Source: Synanceia verrucosa
Taxonomy: Eukaryota > Chordata > Actinopteri > Perciformes > Synanceiidae
NCBI GenBank assembly: GCA_029721515.1
Contig: CM056554.1
Span: forward strand, 23,561,488 to 23,625,487
Reading direction: 5' to 3'
DNA length: 64,000 nt
Shown here: one piece after another, positions 56,111 to 64,000 of the stretch
How positions within the stretch are numbered: position 1 is the first letter of the stretch
How the letters are laid out: every line of letters starts with the position of its first letter
The notes under the pieces: model-generated
What the model was told of the DNA's origin: nothing
The model's input: only the letters and a program-made list of their open reading frames with translations
The model's database searches: none
Program-made: the position numbers and the translations under genes

Positions 56111-56599
56111 AAGTAGTCTAATGACTTGGTTTCTGGATTTGACGAGATCAAAATAGTAACATGAAAAACAAACAAACATACAAACATGGTGTGATTGTGT
56201 AAATGCTACAATAAGGACAATTTCATGATCATTACTATCAGTAAGAATGCACTGAATGCAGGCTAACCACTCAAAGGATGAATTTGTTTCCATTTCAAGC
56301 AGGAACAACACAGAGAGAAGATCCTCCTTGTTGACAGGTCTCAGGTCATTGAGCTCACCCGGTCAGGGCCACTTCATGACAGAGCTCATGAACACACAGG
56401 CTGGAAATCTGAAGTAGCAAGCTAGCTAGTACTGTTGTTGTCAAACACACTGACGAGTTATATTTCAACTGGAGTTAATTGTATTGACTTTTAACTTGAA
56501 GCTAACATTAAGCCCTTGCCCAGAAAGCAAGCTTTTGAACAGAAACTGCTACTACGTTATTTAACCAACGGGGACAGTCGTGGTAGCTGCCGGCGTGAG
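56111..56599. other. Unassigned, possibly upstream helicase intron or exon
   Basis: The minus strand at 56190-56330 reads VNKEDLLSVLFLLEMETNSS-like residues. This may be an earlier exon of the helicase gene, but I cannot place it. Confidence 0.2.
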
Positions 56600-57060
56600 C
56601 TATGCTAATGCTACCTCCATGGACATGGAACTACCAGCTCACACTATGTCTTGCATCTGGGAGGACATTACATACCTCAGGGATGATGTCTGACGGCTCT
56701 TGGATGAACTACGGAAAAAAGACCCCCTCCTTTCTGAGTACATGGACACCGCAGCATCACAGTCCAAAATGATCTCAGTCATGAAGTCAGCAACGTCCTC
56801 GTTCTTGGCAGATACACTCATCTGGGATCACTCAATGCAACACCGACTTCCAACTTGTTCTACTCCCAGCTCAGAGGCTCCGTGGTCGGAGGTGGTGGTC
56901 CGCTGCAGGTCTGTAAGACCCTGTGCAGCGTCGATTCGGTCTATAAACCCTCCTTCGAACCTCCTTCCAGCTTCCAACCCCTCCCCACACTGGGTCGTGG
57001 TGATGGTCATTTTAGCAGGCTTTTCTAACTCCATACCTGGCTCCAATCCATTTGCCTAAT
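56600..57060 (+). pseudogene. Possible retroelement ORF1-like fragment
   Basis: From ATG 56619 the frame reads MDMELPAHTMSCIWEDITYL, RDDV, a stop, then RLLDELRKKDPLLSEYMDTA, ASQSKMISVMKSATSSFLAD and, further on, SSEAPWSEVVVR. A short helical segment before a PW.EVV.R motif is common in ORF1 proteins of fish retroelements. Only weakly supported. An in-frame stop is present. Confidence 0.3.
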
Positions 57061-57242
57061 ATACAGTATTTCTAACACATTTCTCAAGCACAATGGGCCA
57101 GCTGGCTTCTAGCATCTAGGTTAGCTTTAGTGTGATGTTATAGCAATTGAACTTACCCGCAGTATGTTGCGTGACACCTGAATCTACGCCGTATTGTTCA
57201 GCTAGGGACAGAGATCGACTCCCAAGGAGTTCACCCAAAATA

Positions 57243-57515
57243 TCAAAAAATGGGCACGAAGTGTGACCACGGCCATTTGTCCCATTGTCCCCGTTTGGCC
57301 ACGAAGTACGCCTTCTTCACGTTCTTCCACCTAGTTCTGACTTGTTCCGGGGTCCTTGAAAAGCCGGCTTCTAGCATCTTTTGTGCCACCTTTTTGAATA
57401 AATCGCCATTCCTCGTCTTCCTCCCATCCATCAAATTTAAGATGTTCAACTCTTTTAGCAGGTTAAGCATGAACCAAGTTTACTCGTCAGACCAGAAGTG
57501 TGTGCTTCTTGTGTC
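57243..57515 (-). pseudogene. Myb/SANT-like DNA-binding domain, partial
   Basis: On the minus strand HFWSDE, a stop, TWFMLNLLKELNILNLMDGR, KTRNGDLFKKVAQKMLEAGF, RTPEQVRTRWKNVKKAYFVA. The three-helix pattern with W...LL..L..DG..RN..F..VA..M...G..RT..QVR.RWK..K..Y is the Myb/SANT-like type 4 domain found in many transposon-encoded proteins. An in-frame stop lies after the first Trp block. The L2 LINE tail at 57548 lies just upstream on this strand and may have cut the gene. Confidence 0.65.
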
Positions 57516-57547
57516 GTCAATCGCGTTGTTTGTTTATTTCCACCGAT

Positions 57548-60410
57548 GTCAAGTCAAGTCAAGTCAACTTTGTTTGTATAGCCCAATATCACAAATTATG
57601 AATTTGCCTCATTGGGCTTTACAATCTGTACAGGATATGACACCCTCTGTCCTTTACAAATGACCCTCGCATCGACTAAGGAAAAACTCCCCCAAAAAAA
57701 ACCTTTTAACAGGGAAAAAGAAACGGAAGAAACCTCAGGAAGAGCAACAGAGGAGGGATCCCTCTTCCAGGATGGACAGACGTGCAATAGATGCCATGTG
57801 TACAGAATAACAACAATGAAAACACATTAACACTAACATACAAAATTGTATGGAAATGTCCAAATCAATATAACAACAGCTAATATACAGTGTGTATATA
57901 TAGAATTATATGAGAGTGTCCAAGGGGATGAAGAGCATCATCAAGCTATCAGCAAAGGATGAGAAGCATGTTGTCCTCTCCAACACGCCAACCAGAAGAA
58001 GCCTGGGCAGCACATCTTCCACTCCACCACACCAAACAGAAGAAACCTCCGCAGGATGACCTCATCACCACCATGTCACTCAGAACCAGAAGATGAAGCC
58101 TGACTGGTCTGCACAACCACTACTCCACCAGGTAGACTGGATCCATGGATACCTGTGAGATGAGAACGCACAGGGACTACGAGGCACAAAACTGATCTGC
58201 AGCATATGTTAAAGGGAGGAAGAGGAAACACATCCTCTTCTCCACTACCCTAAAAGATACAACCTGAGCAGCATCGCCTCTTCTCCATCTCACCACCATC
58301 AGGACAGACGAAGCCTGGATGACACCACCTCCTTCTCAACAAGTAGCCTCAGCTCACGGACACCTGGGAGCTGGGAGCACAGGGGCTCCGGGGAAGAAGA
58401 TGAGTCAGTAAAATGACTTAATGGAGGCATCCAAATGAAGAAGAAGAGAAGCTCAGTGTGTCAGAGGAAGTCCCCCGGGAGTCTAGACCTATAGCAGCAT
58501 AACTAAGGATTGATCCAAGGCAGCCTGAGTCAACCTTGGATCAGTCCTAACTATAAGCACTATCAAAAAGGAAAGTCTTAAGCCTACTCTTGAATAAGGG
58601 GATGGTGTCTGCCTCCCGGACTGAAAGAGGGAGTTGGTTCCACAGAAGAGGAGCTTGATAACTGAAAGCTCTAGCTCCCATTCTACTTTTATAAACCCTA
58701 GGAACCGCTAGTAGTCCTGCATTCTGAGAGCGTAGAGTTCTAGCAGGATTATAAGGCACTATTAGCTCTTTAAGATAAGATGGTGCCTGACCATTAAGTG
58801 CCTTGTAGGTGAGGAGGAGGATTTTAAATTCTATTCTAGATTTTACAGGGAGCCAGTGCAGAGAGGCTAACACCGGAGAAATATGGTCTCTCTTCCTGGT
58901 TCTGGTCAGAACACGTGCTGCAGCGTTCTGGACCAGCTGGAGAGTCCTGATAGACTTATTAGGGCAGCCTGATAATAACGAGTTACAATAGTCCAGCCTG
59001 GAAGTTACAAATGCATGGACTAATTTTTCTGCATCGTTTTGGGAGAGAATATGCCTTATTTTTGCAATGTTACGCAGATGGAAAAAAGCTGTTCTAGCTG
59101 TTTGTTTCATGTGGACGTTGAAGGACATATCTTGGTCAAAAATTACCCCTAGATTCCTTACAGTGGTGTTCGAGGCTGGTACAAAGCCACCTAGAGTAAA
59201 TAAGTCATTAGATAGGTTATTTCTGAGATTTTCAGGGCCAATTAGAATAACCTCAGTTTTATCTGAATTTAACAACAAGAAATTGTGCGCCATCCAAGTT
59301 TTTATATCCTGAAGACATGTTTGGAGTTTAGCTAACTGGCTGGATTCGTCTGACTTAAATGACAAATATAGCTGAGTATAACAGTGAAACAGTGAAAGTT
59401 TATGGCGTGTTTCCTGATAACATTGCCTAAAGGAAGCATATATAAAGTAAATAGAATAGGCCCAAGCACAGAACCTTGAGGAACTCCATAACTGACTATG
59501 GACTGCATGGAGGACTCATCATTAATGTGAACAAACTGTGATCGATCCGATAAGTAGGATTTCAACCAGCTTAAAGCAGTTCCTCTGATTCCAGTTAAAT
59601 GTTCTAATCTCTGCAACAGGATATGATGGTCAATAGTATCAAAAGCAGCGCTAAGATCTAACAAGACAAGTACTGAGACGAGTCCATGGTCTGACGCAAT
59701 TAGCAGGTCATTAGTAATTTTCACCAGAGCGGTCTCAGTGCTATGATATTTTCTAAATCCTGACTGAAAGTCCTCAAATAGATTATTGTTCTGGAGGAAG
59801 TCACACAGCTGACTGCACACTGCTTTCTCAAGGATCTTAGAGAGAAAAGGAAGGTTGGATATTGGTCTATAGTTGGCTAAAACCTCTGGATCAAGACCGG
59901 GCTTCTTCAGAAGAGGTTTGATTACGGCTACTTTAAATGACTGAGGTACATAGCCTGACAGCAAAGATAAGTTGATCATGTTCAGTAAAGAGGTGCTCAG
60001 TAACGGTAAAGCTTCTTTAAGCAGTGAAGTTGGGATGGGATCTAAGAGACAAGTAGAAGGCTTAGATGAGGAAATCAATGAAGTCAGTTTGTGGAGGTCT
60101 ATGGGAGAAAAGCAGTCCAAGTATACATCAAGTTCTTCAATGAGTCCTATGCTTCCTGTGTTTAAAGACAAAGCAGTTTCAGTCAAAGGCACAGTGTGAC
60201 TGATTTTCTCCCTAATAGTTATAATCTTCTCATTAAAGAAGCTCATGAAGTCACTACTACTGAGGGTTATGGGAACAGATGGTTCAATAGAGCTGTGGCT
60301 CTCTGTCAGCCTGGCTACAGTGCTGAAAAGAAACCTGGGGTTGTTTTTATTTTCACCGATGGTGACAACAACACTGATATAGTCTCTTTTTACTTTTGGG
60401 TCACGACCTA
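57548..60410 (-). mobile_element. L2-type LINE, 5'-truncated, with (TTGAC)n tail
   Basis: On the minus strand from 60410 down: reverse transcriptase ORF, then a 1-kb 3' UTR, ending in a TTGAC run (57548-57567). The 5' part with the endonuclease is missing, so it is a typical truncated insertion. Its 3' UTR also exists alone at 52827-53705. Confidence 0.85.
58547..60410 (-). pseudogene. L2-type reverse transcriptase, catalytic motif lost
   Basis: The first frame (60483-59332) covers KNNPRFLFSTVARLTES, LLDPIPTSLLKEALPLLS, VIKPLLKKPGLDPEVLANYR, FQSGFRKYHSTETALVKITN, LLDLSAAFDTIDHHILLQRL and GVPQGSVLGPILFTLYMLPL. Just where the catalytic YADD should follow, near 59385, TTCACTGT is doubled and the ADD codons are gone, and the frame shifts. 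The second frame (59365-58547, 272 aa) goes on with LSFKSDESSQLAKLQTCLQD, NSDKTEVILIGPENLRNN, TSRLDYCNSLLSGCPNK, QLVQNAAARVLTRTRKRDHI and LHWLPVKSRIEFKILLLTYK to the natural C-terminus at FDSAYS. Well preserved except at the active site. Confidence 0.9.
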
Positions 60411-60815
60411 AGGGAAAAATCGCAAGCATGCGCGGAATGCAAAATCTAATCCAATTCACTGTATATGTTAGTGTGACTAACAACCAAGTTATCTCAGGGT
60501 CTTAATCCAACTGCAGTTGTCCGATTTGTAGTCAAACTAAGGTGTATACATGAAAATAATAACTTGGTCTTAGTTGGGTTAAGCCAATAAGTAGGATTAT
60601 TACACTCCCATGTAAATACACTGAGAGTCAAGCCTGGTTTATGCTTCTGCGTCGCAGACCCCTACGCAGACCCTACGCCGTCGTGTCAATGCGTTGTGAC
60701 GCAAACGGCAAGGACTGTGATTGGTCCGCTCAGAACGTCATTTCCGTGATTGCTTTTTCCGGTCAACAGCACAACAACACCGCCATTTTTAAAAGCAATT
60801 CTGGAGCGGTACGAA

Positions 60816-61711
60816 ATGGACCAAGCTGAAGAGAGACTCATCGAGGAGGTCGGAAAATACAACCATCTGTACAATTCGTCTTCAAAACACTACAAGGACT
60901 GCCAAATGGTATGTAACTCTTGGCGTAAAATATTCCAAAATACGGGAACCTGGAACAAGTATATTCGGCTGAGGAAAGAAACTGGCCACTAGAAGCGGTG
61001 ACCCAGGCAGACAAAAAGTGCCTGCTTTTTATCACTTTTTATCATGGCTTGCACCGCACGTGAAGCACTGTGAAACGGAGACAAATTACGAGGCAAAGGT
61101 ATGTGTGTATGTATACATGTGCTTGTGTGCAAACAACATTTAATATTGACTACTTGTTGTAATCAAACACATATTTAATCAAGCATCCACTCTTGCATTA
61201 AAAACAGACATGGCCCAGTTCATCAGAGAGCGACACAACCTCCTCATCTGCACCACTGTCCCCCCGGTCTTCCACCCCAGAACTGCTTGCTCCCCCTGCA
61301 TCTCCTGCTCCTCCTGCTCCTTCTGCATCTCCGATCCATCCACCGGCTTCTGCCCCGGTTGAGTCCCCTGTGTCTCGGCCCAAAAGGAAGAGGGATCAGC
61401 AGAACGACTGGTTTATGAAGCAGATGGCAAACCTGGAGGAACGCAGAATGGAGCTACAACAAAAGATTCTGCAGGGGACTCATGAGTGCTCCAGGTTCGG
61501 GCAGGCGGTGGCTGACCTGCTGCACAGAGTGCCAGAGGACCACAGCCTTTTCAGGCTTGAACTCTATTGGTCTCCCAAGAATCCTCCACCGTGCAGCCAT
61601 GATTCCAAATGTGTTTTCAATTACCCGCTTCGCCCTGGAGTGTTAGTAGTTGTAGACCTGCTTGTCCATGCTCGTGCCTACGCCTGTATCGGAAAGCACA
61701 ATATTAACTAG
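60816..61711 (+). pseudogene. Harbinger accessory protein with MADF domain
   Basis: ATG 60816 gives MDQAEERLIEEVGKYNHLYN, SSSKHYKDCQMVCNSWRKIF and QNTG, the first half of a MADF (Myb-like) domain, then a frame change and a stop at 60992. From about 61220 another frame gives a Pro- and Ser-rich linker, then RPKRKRDQQNDWFMKQMANL, EERRMELQQKILQGTHECSR and FGQAVADLLHRVPED, the C-terminal helical part of Harbinger Myb-like proteins. In active elements this partner carries the transposase to the nucleus and to the ends. Broken here. Confidence 0.75.
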
Positions 61712-61778
61712 TTAATAACTATTCCCAATCATTGAAAACCAAAAAAAAAAAATTGTTATGTGTAATACTGCTACATAC

Positions 61779-62308
61779 CTGAAAAGAGACGCATCATGTT
61801 GCAGTGCAGGGGAAAGGCAGCATCAGCAACAATGACATGAGGGATCGGGACTGTGGTCCCTGGAAGTTTAGCTGGTGGGGGCAGATTGAGTTGGTGGTCG
61901 AGCAGCATTGACCCAAACTTGCTGTCTTTGAAAATACCACCATCGCTCTCTCTTCCATATCCTCCCACGTCCACCACTGTGAAATGGTATCTGTAAAGCG
62001 CATAAATTCAATGCATAATGTTAGTGTGGTTACTGTGGATTTGTACACAGGTATAACATGGACTCAGATCAAACAAACAAGTTTTAAATTACGTAGCCTG
62101 TGGGATTACCTGGCATCACATGTTGCCATCAGCACAATCGAGTGAGTCCCTTTGTAGTTGTAGTAGTCGCTTCCTGCATGTGGCGGTGCTTTTATGGTTA
62201 TGTTTACCATCGAGGCTTCCATCGAAGAAAACCAAGGAATCCGGTATGAGCCCCCCGAAACCACACAAAGACACAGCCACACCCCCCTAGCGTCTTGGCG
62301 GTGAATTG
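61779..62308 (-). pseudogene. Harbinger transposase (HARBI1-like, DDE), N-terminus missing
   Basis: The upstream exon (62110 to about 62308) reads SLDGKH-type residues in one frame and VNITIKAPPHAGSDYYNYKG then THSIVLMATCDAR in another, so a frameshift lies near 62205. A GTAATC donor follows. After a 119-bp intron the exon 61779-61990 reads YHFTVVDVGGYGRESDGGIF, KDSKFGSMLLDHQLNLPPPA and PIPHVIVADAAFPLHCNMMR, and ends at a GTATGT donor. It contains the first (DGKH) and second (VDVG, VADAAF) Asp regions of the DDE_Tnp_4 fold. The later Glu exon and the helix-turn-helix part are absent. A perfect palindrome (62309-62373) sits where the N-terminus should be. Confidence 0.8.
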
Positions 62309-62373
62309 CAGAGCAACGCGTTCCCTCGATGCAGAGCATTCAAAGCTCTGCATCGAGGGAACGCGTTGCTCTG
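62309..62373. repeat. Perfect 29-bp inverted repeat, 7-bp loop
   Basis: 62309-62337 (CAGAGCAACGCGTTCCCTCG then ATGCAGAGC) is the exact inverse of 62345-62373, with loop ATTCAAA. It lies inside the Harbinger element, at the point where the transposase frame is lost. Confidence 0.95.
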
Positions 62374-62416
62374 GAACGCCGTAGCTACACCGTCGCCGCA
62401 ACGCAGAAGCAGGCTT

Positions 62417-63084
62417 CAGTTGTCATGGTGATTGACTCAGAGTTTTACAGACCGCTCTTTCTGCAACTGAAAACCCAGAGATTTCCTCATATCATTGTTA
62501 ACATACTCAGAGTTTTCACTAAACCTGGGGGTATTCCAGAAAGCAGGAGTGGGAATGGGTTGTACCATTCAGTACATTACCAATTGTCATAATTGCATCA
62601 CATGACAGCCTACGCAAAGCGGGATTCCTCCATAACAGGAAAGTTCATTTTTTGAGCTAAATTTCATTTATATAAACCTCAAATTACCTCACAGCCATCA
62701 CTACCTTGAGCGTTAATACTGTTTTTAGTGATTAGGGTGGACATACTACAGTGTGAAAGGTGCCCACAATACCTTTTCACTGGCCAGAGGCTTTGCCATG
62801 TGGAATTTGGGAAACTGACAGTATTGAAGGGAACCATAGTTCTTTTGACTGCACTGAGCCCTAGAATCCGTTCATTAAAATGATTCGTTCAAAAGATTTC
62901 ACTGAATCCAAACATTGCAGATGTAGCGGAGATCCTGTTTATTTTAAAAACATCACATATTGCTTCATATTGGCTGAAATGAAATTTGTCTTACAGTCAG
63001 AGTTTATAGATGTGTATTAATGTAAGGGTACTATATACACTGTTTTATGTTAATTGCAAATCAGCATTTTTCACTGACTATTTT
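62417..63084. other. Unassigned, with a CATTCGTT-type motif
   Basis: No gene. ATGATTCGTTCAAAAGATTT near 62880 matches the repeat end region seen at 22860-22915. Confidence 0.4.
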
Positions 63085-63540
63085 TACGTCATTTAAAATG
63101 CGACAATTGAGTGCCATTGATGTATTTACATGGCACAGTTTTTTTTCGGCAGTGGGTCTCTGATCGCGTTCTCACACAGCCTGTGAGTAATGTTGGGACT
63201 TCTGGGATTTGTAGTCGGGACATAAAGAGACGGTATACACCACAGAGATCAAAGCAGGAATTGGAGACGATCAAGATTAGAGAGCAAAACAAACAGAATC
63301 TGGACAAAAAGTGGTGATTTTGGTGAAAGAGGCCTTACCTCTGTTAAAACAAAAATGGAACAAGGTAAAAATGTTTTTTTTCATGATGAAATAGAGTCTC
63401 TTATTTCATTCAAGCTATATAGTGTTTTCAGAGTCATAGTACAAAATATTCTGTGGGTCTTAAAATTGACTCAAAATGGGCAAAAACACTGGCACAAGGC
63501 ACTTTCTGTCTTATAAAACAGCTGGCACTCAAAGAGTTAA
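63085..63540 (+). mobile_element. TTAA-flanked MITE (piggyBac-type), copy 3, left end decayed
   Basis: The right end TGGCACTCAAAGAG is followed by TTAA (63537-63540). The left part keeps TTGAGTGCCATTGATGTATT but not the outermost end. The interior matches copy 1: CACACAGCCTGTGAGTAATG, CTTCTGGGATTTGTAGTC and TAGTACAAAATATTCTGTGG. Confidence 0.75.
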
Positions 63541-64000
63541 TGATAATGATGTTAATTGCTCACTCAAAAGAGTCAATCTTTTGAATGAATCACTCATGAA
63601 CAACACAACATGAACCAACAGTGGGCTAGAGGGTTTTTAACTGTAGCCGGTGAGTGTGTATTCAAGATGTTATTGTATGTAAAATTTAAATTCTGTTATT
63701 TCCAGTTTTATCTACATTGAATATTAAATATTAGGGCTGGGATGATAACCTCATCACCGCAATACCGGGGCCATGTGATGGCTACCGCGGTTTTCAGCTC
63801 ATTACTGTCATCACCGCAATATATTAAAATAATAAAAAATATATTTCTATATATTTGCTGTTGAAAGTTACAGGAGTGCATATGGTGTTTGATATAAAAT
63901 ATACATACAGTAATATTTAGCAACATCCTGTTTTTAAAGCTAGACGGAGAAACAAAATTGCAGCTCGGCAGTGGGCCAGTCCATTAACCCTAAGGGGCGG
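63541..64000. other. Unassigned, with a hAT-MITE-like start
   Basis: TTAGGGCTGGGATGATAACC at 63731 with CCGCGGTTTTCAGCTCATTA resembles a common fish hAT-type MITE. No right end before the window closes. GATTCACT/CGTTC-like repeats at 63550-63612. Confidence 0.35.

Larger units (their letters stand above)
60630..62416. mobile_element. Harbinger transposon with two convergent genes
   Basis: The left end is AAGCCTGGTTTATGCTTCTG (60630) and the right end, inverted, AAGCCTGCTTCTGCGTTG (62416). Between them are a MADF-type DNA-binding gene on the plus strand and a DDE transposase on the minus strand, the standard PIF/Harbinger two-gene layout. Target duplications were not found (GTC against CAG). 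The transposase lacks its N-terminus. Copies of the same TIR occur near 27310. Confidence 0.85.

Noticed and set aside
60196..60411. Plus-strand frame ending FTDGDNNTDIVSFYFW as a real gene
   Set aside because: It is the antisense of the L2 reverse transcriptase ORF.

Overview
This window is vertebrate nuclear DNA, almost certainly from a ray-finned (teleost) fish. The species cannot be told from the sequence. The reasons are the repeat types, which are typical of teleosts: tRNA-headed SINEs, L2-type LINEs with a (TTGAC)n tail, I-type LINEs with an RNase H domain, several Tc1 families, hAT, Harbinger and piggyBac-type elements, and solo LTRs. Low gene density, introns with GT/AG borders, and a linker-conserved C2H2 zinc-finger exon fit this too. 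I see no bacterial, organellar or RNA genes.

The window is a gene desert filled by layers of decayed mobile elements. The best candidate for a host coding sequence is a C2H2 zinc-finger exon on the minus strand near 19.0-19.6 kb. Nearly every other recognisable coding stretch is a transposase, reverse transcriptase or accessory gene of a mobile element, and nearly all of these are broken.

Layout. 0-4 kb: I-type LINE fragments, with a SINE inside one of them. 4.4-14 kb: a composite element with terminal inverted repeats of about 415 bp. Its left arm is split by a 5.1-kb hAT transposon with an exact 8-bp target duplication, and its interior holds an L2 LINE and a palindromic MITE. 15-17.8 kb: a hAT MITE, a decayed coiled-coil ORF, a short LTR-like repeat and a LINE remnant. 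19 kb: the zinc-finger exon. 20.2-22.5 kb: three different Tc1-type remnants joined by microsatellites. 23.5-24.6 kb: a repeat that recurs at 54.8-55.4 kb. 25.4-26.2 kb: a solo LTR between duplicated flanks. 27.9-31.6 kb: a 3.7-kb minisatellite of 31/33-bp units with a higher-order duplication of about 1.2 kb. 34.3-37.4 kb: a second type of hAT pseudogene split by a nearly full-length Tc1 element. 39.3, 46.4 and 63.1 kb: three copies of a TTAA-flanked MITE. 42.1 and 44.7 kb: two more solo LTRs. 51.5-57.5 kb: a stretch with remnants of a cysteine-rich N-terminal domain, a RecQ-like helicase and a Myb/SANT-like domain. 57.5-60.4 kb: a 5'-truncated L2 LINE. 60.6-62.4 kb: a two-gene Harbinger element.

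The genes do not form a pathway. The value of the window is its record of nested insertion, which can be ordered in time from target-site duplications and interrupted reading frames. The least explained parts are the long-TIR element (4.4-14 kb), the large minisatellite, and the possible multi-gene transposon at 51.5-57.5 kb. Element names rest on motifs recognised by eye; no database search was run.
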